From contig DAOWFF010000005.1 of NCBI GenBank assembly GCA_030638105.1, forward strand, positions 1 through 6,662: a DNA stretch of 6,662 bases, given 5' to 3'. This stretch comes from an archaeon. GTDB lineage: Archaea > Nanobdellota > Nanobdellia > Pacearchaeales > GW2011-AR1. Of the stretch, positions 1 to 5,283 are shown piece after piece. The notes under the pieces are model-generated. The model worked only from the letters and a program-made list of their open reading frames with translations, made no database searches and was not told the origin of the DNA. Both the position numbers and the translations under genes were made by a program. Position 1 is the stretch's first letter, and each line of letters starts with the position of its first letter.

Positions 1-20
1 AATAGTATAAAAATCTATCT

Positions 21-965
21 TTACTTACTTTCCAACTTCCCTATCAACTCATCAAGATTAATTTTCTGAACATCTTCAACAATAAATTCTGGATTATTAA
101 AAAATTTGTTCATCCTGACATTTCCAGAAAAAACCATTTCTTTTCCTAAAAGGTCTTCTTTTTGATTAAGCAATTTTTCAGGGTCTTCTAATTCTGTAAT
201 TCCCAAGTCCGCAATTTTCTCGTGAAACAAAACACTTCGGATTGATTCTGTCCCGTCGTCAAGAACTATGTTTATCAACGCCCTTTTTTCAGGAACAACT
301 TTTCCGTGTTCTGCACAAACAAAACCATCTCCTTCTGGATTTACTTTTTTACTACATTCAGAACAAACATTAAAAAATCTCGGCTCAAATGCCTGAACAA
401 TAAACGCCCTCATACTTGAACTATCGCCGACAACAAAATCCGCGATATTTTTTTCCTTCACAATTTTTTCTGTTTTCACATTTTCAAATTTCTCGTCGCT
501 AATTTTTATTTCAGAAAAATTTCCTAAATGAATTTCATTGTCTCTCATGCTTCCATTCAAAATTTCAACAACACTCTGGTCAGCGATTTCGTTTTTTTCA
601 ACTAACCCTATGTGATGCGTGTCCCATAAAACAACTTTAATATTTGATGTCTCGTCTGCAATTGTCAGGTTCACAACTTTGCCAGTGTCTCCTTTTTTCG
701 TCGTGAATTCTCTCACAGGAGAAATGTAAATAACTTTCCCAGTAGTATTAACCTTCCTCATTCCCGGCAAAAGTTCGTCAATTTTTAATTTTTCATTATC
801 AAAAGAAATCCCAAGTTCTGCCGCAATGACCTGTGCAGCCCCCTCGTTACTGATAAGACCTGAAAGTTTAGCCCTCTTTGCCTCAACTCTTTTTTCTATT
901 TCCTCTTTTGTCAACCCCGCAGATTTTGCAATTCTCTCCAGAATTTTCTCATAATTATCATTCAT
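21..965 (-). CDS. Replication protein A-like single-stranded DNA-binding protein (OB fold plus zinc finger)
   Basis: 314 aa. It resembles archaeal RPA1-type proteins, which bind single-stranded DNA in replication, recombination and repair. Residues 1-60 form a helical N-terminal segment with the pattern LSGLISNEGAAQVIAAELGI (34-53), which I recognise from archaeal RPA. An OB fold follows at about 66-155 (GKVIYISPVREF, then the VVNLTIADETSNIKVVLWD strand pair). A C4-like zinc finger is visible as C201-x2-C204-x12-C217-x2-H220, as in RPA large-subunit families. A second OB-like region spans about 225-305 (ALINIVLDDGTESIRSVLF). The start is supported by a TATA-like box 26 nt upstream, giving a leaderless mRNA. 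The gene is divergent from the 1070 unit. The family call is firm; which RPA paralogue it is (sole RPA or subunit) cannot be told from this window. Confidence 0.93.
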   Translation of the reverse strand: MNDNYEKILERIAKSAGLTKEEIEKRVEAKRAKLSGLISNEGAAQVIAAELGISFDNEKLKIDELLPGMRKVNTTGKVIYISPVREFTTKKGDTGKVVNLTIADETSNIKVVLWDTHHIGLVEKNEIADQSVVEILNGSMRDNEIHLGNFSEIKISDEKFENVKTEKIVKEKNIADFVVGDSSSMRAFIVQAFEPRFFNVCSECSKKVNPEGDGFVCAEHGKVVPEKRALINIVLDDGTESIRSVLFHEKIADLGITELEDPEKLLNQKEDLLGKEMVFSGNVRMNKFFNNPEFIVEDVQKINLDELIGKLESK

Positions 966-986
966 TATAATTTAAAATTCTGATTG

Positions 987-995
987 TTTTTAAAG
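987..995 (-). promoter_or_regulatory. TATA-like box for the RPA gene
   Basis: Minus-strand CTTTAAAAA lies in the divergent intergenic region, its centre 26 nt from the first base of the RPA start codon at 965. That spacing puts the transcription start at or next to the ATG, so the transcript is probably leaderless. No Shine-Dalgarno motif is seen before the ATG. Confidence 0.6.
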
Positions 996-1037
996 ATTTG
1001 TGAGAAAAAGCGGTTGTTTCAAAAAACATTAACAAAA

Positions 1038-1045
1038 TTTATAAA
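1038..1045 (+). promoter_or_regulatory. TATA box of the plus-strand EF-1 beta unit
   Basis: TTTATAAA is a near-consensus archaeal TATA box. Its centre is about 28 nt upstream of the ATG at 1070, so transcription should begin at that ATG. This is the only good promoter seen upstream of EF-1 beta, so EF-1 beta is probably transcribed with about 200 nt of upstream sequence (1070-1269). Confidence 0.65.
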
Positions 1046-1069
1046 CCCTCAATCATAAAAAAAATTAAG

Positions 1070-1294
1070 ATGAAACAATTAACTAAATTAAATATAAACT
1101 CGCGTGCATGTGGTATCAACAGGATTGCAAGAAAAGATGCCACCCTCTCGTGCCCTTTAGGGTATCAGCATTTTGAGGAAGGAGCGAAGTTATTGAACAG
1201 CGACAAAAATTCAAAACTAATAACGACTTTCCAATGGCTGAGTAGAGAGAAAACAGGGGGTTTCCTCGTATGGGCATCGCAGCAGTTAAAATAA
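1070..1294 (+). CDS. Small leaderless ORF, possibly a degenerate zinc-ribbon protein upstream of EF-1 beta
   Basis: 74 aa, start chosen because the TATA box at 1038-1045 places the transcription start on this ATG. In archaea the gene beside EF-1 beta is commonly a zinc-ribbon protein of about 55 aa (COG2888-like, pattern C..CG..I.....AT.F.CP.CG...RC..C...Y.CP.CGF.GP). Traces of it are visible here: CGINRIARKDATLSCPL at residues 14-30 and GGFLVW at 63-68, the latter aligning with the CGFxGP end. Only C14 and C28 remain of the expected eight or so cysteines. Another frame at about 1180-1240 reads EVIEQRQKFKTNNDFPM, loosely like the middle of the family. It could be a decayed zinc ribbon, a diverged but live protein, or simply a structured leader. 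It overlaps EF-1 beta by 25 nt in a different frame. Coding status is uncertain. Confidence 0.42.
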   Translation: MKQLTKLNINSRACGINRIARKDATLSCPLGYQHFEEGAKLLNSDKNSKLITTFQWLSREKTGGFLVWASQQLK

Positions 1295-1542
1295 AAATCA
1301 TGCCAACATCCCCAGATGTAAATCTTAAGGAGTTAGAAGAAAAGGCAAAAACAATCATAGAAGAAAAGGCGGGGAAAAATTGTAATTTTGAAGAAGAGCC
1401 AATCGCCTTTGGACTCAAGGCAATAATAGTTCTTTTTGCATGGCCAGAAGAACAAGAGCTTGAGAACTTAGAAGAATCTCTGAAAAAAATAGAAAATGTT
1501 AATTCTGTACAGGTTGCTGATATAAGACGGGCTTTTGGCTAA
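1270..1542 (+). CDS. Translation elongation factor 1-beta (aEF-1 beta), nucleotide exchange factor
   Basis: 90 aa, the usual length of the archaeal family. This protein is expected to promote GDP/GTP exchange on aEF-1A so that it can keep delivering aminoacyl-tRNA to the ribosome in the cytoplasm. It has the family layout: an N-terminal strand ending in the MPTSPDVNL motif (residues 11-19), a helix rich in Glu/Lys (20-34), the hydrophobic core FGLKAIIVLFAWPEE (47-61), and the characteristic C-terminus VADIRRAFG (82-90). The ATG at 1270 gives the family's MG-x-A-x-V start; a run of five G at 1256-1260 lies upstream as a possible weak ribosome site. The frame is closed upstream by a TAG at about 1240, so no longer form exists. 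Its likely promoter is the TATA box at 1038-1045. Confidence 0.95.
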   Translation: MGIAAVKIKIMPTSPDVNLKELEEKAKTIIEEKAGKNCNFEEEPIAFGLKAIIVLFAWPEEQELENLEESLKKIENVNSVQVADIRRAFG

Positions 1543-1609
1543 AAGAGTAATTAAAATTATCATGACACAAGCCCCAAAACATAATCCTCTAAAACCACAC
1601 AACAAATAA

Positions 1610-1617
1610 TTTTATTA
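1610..1617 (+). promoter_or_regulatory. Possible TATA-like box for the HIT-domain gene
   Basis: TTTTATTA, centred about 26 nt before the ATG at 1640, is the right distance for a leaderless transcript. The box is weak and lies in a generally AT-rich 97-nt gap, so it is tentative. The rest of the gap (1543-1639) shows only a pyrimidine-rich stretch near 1619-1629 that could help end EF-1 beta transcription. Confidence 0.4.
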
Positions 1618-1639
1618 ACTTCTTTTTCCAATAATTTTC

Positions 1640-2260
1640 ATGTTACCACAAGACCAACTAGAGCAAATAAAAAATCAGATTATTGAACAAATTGATTCGA
1701 GATTTCCAGAGGACAAAAAGGCGTCTGCAAAAGAGCAAATAAAAAATATGAATTCTGAGCAACTGGAAGAATTTTTAAAACAAAACAATCTCATGAAAGA
1801 AGACGGTTCTGACCAGCAATGTATTTTTTGTTCAATTATTTCAGGGGAAGCGAAGTCATATCAAATAGACGAGAACAAAGAAGCGATTGCAATTTTAGAA
1901 CTCAATCCTGTTTCAAGAGGACATATTCTCGTGATTCCGAAAAAACATCTGGCTTCAGAAAAAGAACTTTCAAAAGAAATTTATAATTTAACAAAGAAAA
2001 TTACAAAGAAAATTAAAACCAAATTAAAACCAAAAAATGCGATAATTTCTCCAGCAAATTTATTTGGGCATGAAATAATTAATATTCTTCCAGTTTATGA
2101 AAATGAAACTTTAAATTCAAAAAGGCAAAAAGCAAAACCAGAAGAACTTGAAAAACTACAAAATATTTTAAAAGAAAAACCAAAACCCAAAGTAATTAAA
2201 ATTCCAAAAATAAAAAAAATTCCAGCGGAAAAACTTTGGCTTCCAAAAAGGATTCCTTAA
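1640..2260 (+). CDS. HIT-family protein with a degenerate histidine triad and DPANN-type flanking domains
   Basis: 206 aa, longer than a minimal HIT protein (about 110-140 aa). Residues 1-52 form a charged helical domain. The HIT core starts at about 60 with CIFCSIISGE (C61 and C64, the usual zinc-binding pair), then AIAILELNPVSRGHILVIPKKH (82-103), the hallmark HIT nucleotide-pocket region with H95 and H103. The triad, normally H-x-H-x-H, here reads H144-E-I146-I-N148-I-L. The middle, catalytic histidine is Ile and the last is Asn, so nucleotidyl hydrolase or transferase activity is unlikely. Residues 165-206 are a Lys/Pro-rich tail ending LPKRIP. I recall similar N- and C-terminal extensions in Woesearchaeota/Pacearchaeota HIT proteins. 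A binding or structural role is plausible but unproven. Its stop codon overlaps that of the convergent peptidase gene. Confidence 0.85.
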   Translation: MLPQDQLEQIKNQIIEQIDSRFPEDKKASAKEQIKNMNSEQLEEFLKQNNLMKEDGSDQQCIFCSIISGEAKSYQIDENKEAIAILELNPVSRGHILVIPKKHLASEKELSKEIYNLTKKITKKIKTKLKPKNAIISPANLFGHEIINILPVYENETLNSKRQKAKPEELEKLQNILKEKPKPKVIKIPKIKKIPAEKLWLPKRIP

Positions 2261-3102
2261 AACAACATCCAACTTCCTAAATAATCTTTTGCCCAAAACC
2301 AAACTAAAATTAAAAAACTAATTAAAAAAACAGGGACAAAAGGTATCCCCTGTCTGATTTTTATTTCTCTGTATTTTTTTCTGATTAATTTAATATCCTC
2401 TTTGCTAAGTCCGTCCCATTTTGCTTTAATTGTCTGCTTCCCAATTTTTACATCCCTGTAAAGCCAGTCGCCTTCTCCTAATATTTTTGTTTTAATTTTT
2501 TTAATCATACATACTTCATCAATTGATTTTGCATATATAAAAAAATAAGGGAAAATAAAAACTAAAACCCCAAAATAAAATAAAAGATTTTCAACAAAAC
2601 CAAAACCCATAAAAACCAATCCTAAAAACATAACCAAGTAAATTAATTTTTTATTTTTTTTAGTTCTCCGGCAAAATTCTTTTTTGAATTCTTTGAAATT
2701 TTTTAAACCCAAAATAAAACTAATTGTTAAACTATAAACTGCACCAGTAAATAAAAATATTAAAAAGAACAAACTGAAAATCCGTGCATTAGAAAAAAAA
2801 TTCTCAGAAAATGGAAGAACAGCACCGAGCCCAATCATTAGTTTTGCGTCGCCTCCTGCAAACATTCTCACATAATAAAGAAAATTCCCAATGACAAAAA
2901 ATATCCCCAGCCCAATTAAACCCTGATAAAAAAATCTGAAATTCCCCTGCGAAAATAAACAATAAAAAAATCTAAACCCCAAGGCAAAAATTATCAAAGA
3001 AAAATTAAGCCAGTTAGCAACTTCACGACTTCTCAAATCCTGAACTGTCGCAAAAATAATCCAGATTAACGCCAGCACTAATAAAAAAATTATTTCACCC
3101 AT
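2257..3102 (-). CDS. A24-family archaeal prepilin peptidase (class III signal / preflagellin peptidase-like)
   Basis: 281 aa, a multipass inner-membrane aspartyl protease that cleaves prepilin-like signal peptides on the cytoplasmic face. The two expected catalytic aspartates are visible: D22 in QDLRSREVANW (the D-x6-N/W motif after helix 1) and D85 in FAGGDAKLMIGLG (GxGD-type motif). Hydrophobic segments lie at about 4-20, 33-50, 61-78, 105-133, 152-170, 172-191 and 254-272. Before the last helix is a soluble loop (200-250) with GEGDWLYRDVKIG and GLSKEDI, ending RQGIPFVPVF, a pattern I recall from archaeal A24 peptidases. This loop makes it longer than minimal FlaK/PibD enzymes. Six pilin-like genes lie just upstream on the same strand and are its likely substrates. 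The start fits a TATA box about 25 nt upstream, giving a leaderless mRNA. Which subfamily (FlaK-, EppA- or PibD-like) is unresolved. Confidence 0.92.
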   Translation of the reverse strand: MGEIIFLLVLALIWIIFATVQDLRSREVANWLNFSLIIFALGFRFFYCLFSQGNFRFFYQGLIGLGIFFVIGNFLYYVRMFAGGDAKLMIGLGAVLPFSENFFSNARIFSLFFLIFLFTGAVYSLTISFILGLKNFKEFKKEFCRRTKKNKKLIYLVMFLGLVFMGFGFVENLLFYFGVLVFIFPYFFIYAKSIDEVCMIKKIKTKILGEGDWLYRDVKIGKQTIKAKWDGLSKEDIKLIRKKYREIKIRQGIPFVPVFLISFLILVWFWAKDYLGSWMLF

Positions 3103-3122
3103 AATTAAAAAATAATTCTAAA

Positions 3123-3130
3123 CTTTAAAT
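3123..3130 (-). promoter_or_regulatory. TATA-like box for the prepilin peptidase gene
   Basis: Minus-strand ATTTAAAG, centred about 25 nt before the ATG at 3102, predicts a leaderless transcript. The peptidase therefore probably has its own promoter and does not depend only on read-through from the pilin-like genes. Confidence 0.55.
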
Positions 3131-3139
3131 TCCTTTCTA

Positions 3140-3256
3140 TTATTTCTTAGTATCTTCCATCAACCTTCTTCTTCCGCCTTTTTTATAAGGGTGTTTTTTC
3201 TTTTCCCTTTTTTTATCTTTCTTTTTATTCCGTCTTTCAGAATTTGCATTAGACAT
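3140..3256 (-). CDS. Small, very basic protein of unknown function (38 aa)
   Basis: 38 codons, ATG at 3256 to TAA at 3140. The product begins MSNANSERRNKKKDKK and continues through KHPYKKGGRRRLMEDTKK at residues 21-38. It holds 12 Lys and 6 Arg, about 47% of residues, and has no hydrophobic segment or cysteine, so it is probably cytoplasmic and nucleic-acid binding. A TATA box centred 25 nt upstream of the ATG matches the leaderless pattern of neighbouring genes, which supports a real gene. It sits between the last pilin-like gene and the peptidase on the same strand. I do not recognise the family; a small ribosome- or RNA-associated protein is only a guess from composition. Confidence 0.6.
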   Translation of the reverse strand: MSNANSERRNKKKDKKREKKKHPYKKGGRRRLMEDTKK

Positions 3257-3276
3257 AATTAAATTAAGAAAAAGTA

Positions 3277-3284
3277 ATTTAAAT
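3277..3284 (-). promoter_or_regulatory. TATA box for the 38-aa basic protein
   Basis: The palindromic sequence ATTTAAAT is centred about 25 nt upstream of the ATG at 3256, the spacing seen for the other leaderless genes here. It lies in the 42-nt gap after the stop of the ten-cysteine pilin-like gene. Confidence 0.55.
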
Positions 3285-3298
3285 AAATTCCCATATGA

Positions 3299-3769
3299 TT
3301 AATTAATGGCAAGGCAACAAGCAGGATTTGTTTCATCAACACCCTTTGCAAAATTGGTCAAATCCAAACTCTCACCACAATCACCTTTTAGTTCGCTGAT
3401 TATTTCTTCGCCTTTTGCATCAATAACAACAAATTCCCCGCATTCAAGTTTACAATCAATTTGCTGACATTTTTCCACAGCATATTTTGAGTAACTATCT
3501 ATTTGTGAAAAAAGAAAACAACTTGTTTTTATTTTGTTTTTTTCAGCGTCGATTAATTGTCTCTCTTTAGAACAAAAAGCGTAAACATTATTCGTTGAAC
3601 ATGCGGTCTCACAAGAAGTTACAATTGTTCCAACATTTTCAGAAGACAACCACGGTGCAATATTGCTCCAGCCCATTGTAAAACCTGCAATTAAAATTAC
3701 TAAAACAACGACTCCTAAAACAATTAAGATAATTGCGTTTGTGCTTAATCCCTGAGCTTTTTTATTCAT
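3299..3769 (-). CDS. Pilin-like cell-surface protein with ten cysteines (candidate major subunit)
   Basis: 156 aa. The N-terminus MNKKAQGLSTNAIILIVLGV has two Lys, then A-Q-G-L-S-T and one hydrophobic helix at about 12-30, the layout of archaeal prepilins (cleavage could fall after A5 or G7). The rest (31-156) should be outside the membrane and holds ten cysteines (53, 57, 66, 84, 101, 106, 110, 131, 151, 152), an even number that would suit disulfides. I recall this STNAIILIVLG plus MGW and APWLS family as a conserved hypothetical of DPANN archaea; no function is known to me. Unlike the upstream genes it is separated by 53 nt, with its own TATA-like box and a perfect GGTGAT ribosome site, which suggests separate and higher expression. 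Fold and pilin role are inferred. Confidence 0.82.
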   Translation of the reverse strand: MNKKAQGLSTNAIILIVLGVVVLVILIAGFTMGWSNIAPWLSSENVGTIVTSCETACSTNNVYAFCSKERQLIDAEKNKIKTSCFLFSQIDSYSKYAVEKCQQIDCKLECGEFVVIDAKGEEIISELKGDCGESLDLTNFAKGVDETNPACCLAIN

Positions 3770-3772
3770 TTT

Positions 3773-3778
3773 ATCACC
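3773..3778 (-). promoter_or_regulatory. Strong Shine-Dalgarno site for the ten-cysteine pilin-like gene
   Basis: Minus-strand GGTGAT matches the archaeal anti-SD of 16S rRNA over six bases, three bases before the ATG at 3769. It supports that start and implies a leadered transcript, unlike the leaderless genes elsewhere in the window. Confidence 0.65.
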
Positions 3779-3805
3779 AGTTTATATTTAATCTAAGATT
3801 TGTCC

Positions 3806-3814
3806 ATTTAAAAA
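3806..3814 (-). promoter_or_regulatory. Probable promoter of the ten-cysteine pilin-like gene
   Basis: Minus-strand TTTTTAAAT lies just after the stop of the 104-aa gene. A start site about 26 nt downstream would fall near 3784 and give a leader of about 15 nt that contains the GGTGAT ribosome site. A second AT-rich box at 3781-3789 would place the start inside the gene and is less likely. Confidence 0.5.
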
Positions 3815-3822
3815 CATTTTTA

Positions 3823-4137
3823 TTAATTCCCTGCAACAGGATATTTAACTGAAAACAAAAGTTTTTCTTTTTTGATTGAATAAAAATGTTCTTTTGCTTT
3901 TTCCTCTTGATAAAAAAACAATTCGCCGTTAATATATTTTTTTCCCAAACCATCTAAATTCCCTGAAAAAGATGCTTGTTCAATTTCAGAATTTAATTGT
4001 TCTATTAATTCAGTTCCAACAAATGAATGTTTTGTAAAACCAATTGAAGAATAAAAACTCAGCAAAGCCAAAGTGCAGACCGCAAAAACCCCAATCACTA
4101 AAATCGTTATTGGAATATCCCCTTTTTTATTTTTCAT
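3823..4137 (-). CDS. Pilin-like single-pass membrane protein, 104 aa
   Basis: The N-terminus MKNKKGDIPITILVIGVFAV has four positive charges, a Gly at 6 and a hydrophobic helix at about 8-30, matching a type IV prepilin signal with cleavage after G6 (mature D-I-P-I-T). The remaining 75 residues are hydrophilic, with a Glu-rich segment (43-55) and one strand-rich end (LLFSVKYPV). The only cysteine (C21) is in the helix. I recall the KKGDIPITILVIGVF start from DPANN hypothetical proteins. Its start overlaps the end of the preceding 79-aa gene by 11 nt, implying translational coupling; only a weak GGAT precedes the ATG. The role is inferred from layout and context: a minor pilin-like subunit. Confidence 0.8.
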   Translation of the reverse strand: MKNKKGDIPITILVIGVFAVCTLALLSFYSSIGFTKHSFVGTELIEQLNSEIEQASFSGNLDGLGKKYINGELFFYQEEKAKEHFYSIKKEKLLFSVKYPVAGN

Positions 4138-4366
4138 CTTTTATCCATTGCTCAATTTTATTTTTATTGTCGTCGTTAATTAAAAAAGCAAGCGATGTTT
4201 TTGTTTCAAGCAAGTCCACTTTTGTTTCTGGTCCTTTATAACTAACAACTTTTGTCTTAGACAAAACCGACGACGCATAAACAAAAAGCATTAAAATCAC
4301 AATTATAATAATCGTCGCAATTATCCAGTTCATTGTGTCGCTGATTTGTCCTTTTTTATTTGGCAT
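4127..4366 (-). CDS. Pilin-like small membrane protein with a QxS class III-type signal, 79 aa
   Basis: The N-terminus MPNKKGQISDTMNWIIATII shows K-K-G followed by Q-I-S-D-T and then a long hydrophobic helix (about 12-34). Archaeal class III signal peptides carry Q-x-S-x-E in this place and are cut just before the Q by an EppA/FlaK-type peptidase; here Glu is replaced by Thr at +5. Only about 45 residues follow the helix, with no cysteine, so the mature protein would be little more than a pilin helix with a short tail (EIKE-type charged end). It overlaps the genes on both sides by 11 nt, so it is part of one coupled translation unit. Function is inferred only. Confidence 0.8.
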   Translation of the reverse strand: MPNKKGQISDTMNWIIATIIIIVILMLFVYASSVLSKTKVVSYKGPETKVDLLETKTSLAFLINDDNKNKIEQWIKDEK

Positions 4367-4874
4367 TTTTTTCTGTCTTCCTTACAACTGATAAAATTTT
4401 AATTAAATATTGATTATTCCCCTCAAGAGAATAAAATCTTTTCTCCACGCATTTTGCCAACAAATCATACTCTTTGTCTTCCTGTGTCTCGCAACTTGAA
4501 ATAAGATTCTTGTTTCCTTCAGAAATTTCAAAAACTGACTTTTCCGAATCTTCAATTTTATAAAAATTAATTTCAATATAATATTGTGTGCTTTCCCATT
4601 TTTCTTCAACATCAAAATTAAAATGACACTTTTTTAAAAAATTTGTTTTAAACTCCTTGCTGAACTCTGCATCTTTTATTAATTCATAATTTAACATTCC
4701 ATTACTGGACAAACAATCCGCAACTTTATTTATCATTATGTTTGCTTCAAGTTCTCTGACATCATAGGGCTGATGATAAAAAACATAAACCATTGCAAAA
4801 ATTCCTCCTGCTACAAGAAGCAAGATCACAAACCAGTAAACTGAAATCATTTTGTCTGCTCCAACTTTATTCAT
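4356..4874 (-). CDS. Pilin-like extracytoplasmic protein with four cysteines, 172 aa
   Basis: The N-terminus MNKVGADKMISVYWFVILLL has a short positive start, G5-A6, and a hydrophobic helix at about 10-33. I recall the ADKMxSVYWFVILLLVAGG and PYDVRE signature (36-41) as a conserved DPANN family of unknown function. The soluble part (35-172) has four cysteines (54, 83, 128, 142), enough for two disulfides, and alternating strands such as QYYIEINFYKI (97-107) and YLIKILSVVRK (156-166). The start has a strong GAGGT ribosome site six bases upstream, overlapping the end of the preceding gene by 8 nt. The signal site is less standard than in the neighbours (A6 rather than K-G), so processing by the prepilin peptidase is less certain here. 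Confidence 0.82.
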   Translation of the reverse strand: MNKVGADKMISVYWFVILLLVAGGIFAMVYVFYHQPYDVRELEANIMINKVADCLSSNGMLNYELIKDAEFSKEFKTNFLKKCHFNFDVEEKWESTQYYIEINFYKIEDSEKSVFEISEGNKNLISSCETQEDKEYDLLAKCVEKRFYSLEGNNQYLIKILSVVRKTEKNAK

Positions 4875-5277
4875 CTTTATACCTCACAATTTTAAAACGA
4901 TATGTCTCTTCGTCAACAGGGTAAGGTTTGTCCAGTTCAACATCATTAAAAAATGAATATTCATAACCCCCTTCCTCGCTAAGTTTTACCATAACAATAT
5001 TCTTATTTATTTTCACAACATCCTTAAAATCAACATTATTTTTTTCAGCAACCTTTTTCCCTTTTTCCATATTCAAATAAATTTCTGCCCCTGGTTTTGC
5101 AGAATCAATCAACAACGCAATTTGTTTTGCATACGCCTGTTCTAAAATAATTGCTCCTCCTCCCTGTTTAAGTAAAAACAAAATTAAAATTGTAAGAAAA
5201 ATTAAATTCAAAATAATAAAAACAATATTCTCCATTAAAACATTTCCTCTCTTAGATTTATTTTTTATTTTAATCAT
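4867..5277 (-). CDS. Type IV pilin-like protein with a classic G-N-V-L-M-E processing site, 136 aa
   Basis: Residues 1-10 carry six positive charges, then G11 and N-V-L-M-E16 before the helix NIVFIILNLIFLTILILFLL (17-36). Cleavage after G11 would leave Glu at position 5 of the mature chain, the hallmark of type IV pilins. The soluble domain (37-136) includes LEQAYAKQIALLIDSAKP (45-62), a segment I recall from conserved DPANN hypotheticals, then strands (YEYSFFNDVEL, 105-115). There is no cysteine. The gene starts 6 nt after the preceding stop and overlaps the next gene by 8 nt. No SD precedes the ATG at 5277; an in-frame ATG at residue 15 has a GAGG eight or so bases upstream, but that start would delete the processing site, so I keep the longer form. 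Confidence 0.83.
   Translation of the reverse strand: MIKIKNKSKRGNVLMENIVFIILNLIFLTILILFLLKQGGGAIILEQAYAKQIALLIDSAKPGAEIYLNMEKGKKVAEKNNVDFKDVVKINKNIVMVKLSEEGGYEYSFFNDVELDKPYPVDEETYRFKIVRYKDE
4881..4885 (-). promoter_or_regulatory. Shine-Dalgarno site for the 172-aa pilin-like gene
   Basis: Minus-strand GAGGT lies six bases before the ATG at 4874 and inside the 3' end of the preceding coding region. It confirms the start and shows that genes inside this operon use SD-led initiation. Confidence 0.6.
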
Positions 5278-5283
5278 AATTGA

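Noticed and set aside
1151..1220. Possible SRP RNA or RNase P RNA core because of GGAAGGAG and GAGGAA motifs
   Set aside because: The conserved flanking motifs (GAGGAAAGTCC of RNase P, the GGAAGCAGC helix-8 context of SRP RNA) are absent, and no tRNA-like T-loop is present.
1116..1418. Minus-strand open frame of 100 codons
   Set aside because: It lies antisense to EF-1 beta and the frame upstream of it, has no promoter or ribosome site, and its product shows no recognisable pattern.
1562..1609. 15-codon plus-strand frame (ATG at 1562) between EF-1 beta and the HIT gene
   Set aside because: Too short, no clear promoter or ribosome site, and no recognisable composition; treated as intergenic.
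3781..3789. TATA-like box directly upstream of the ten-cysteine gene
   Set aside because: At 25 nt spacing the transcript would start inside the coding region and lose the strong GGTGAT site; the box at 3806-3814 fits better.
4044..4241. Plus-strand open frame of 65 codons
   Set aside because: It is antisense to two overlapping pilin-like genes; the Lys/Pro/Ser-rich product is what the complementary strand of those genes gives.
4403..4615. Minus-strand open frame of 70 codons
   Set aside because: It is an alternative frame inside the 172-aa pilin-like gene, which has the better start, ribosome site and family signature.
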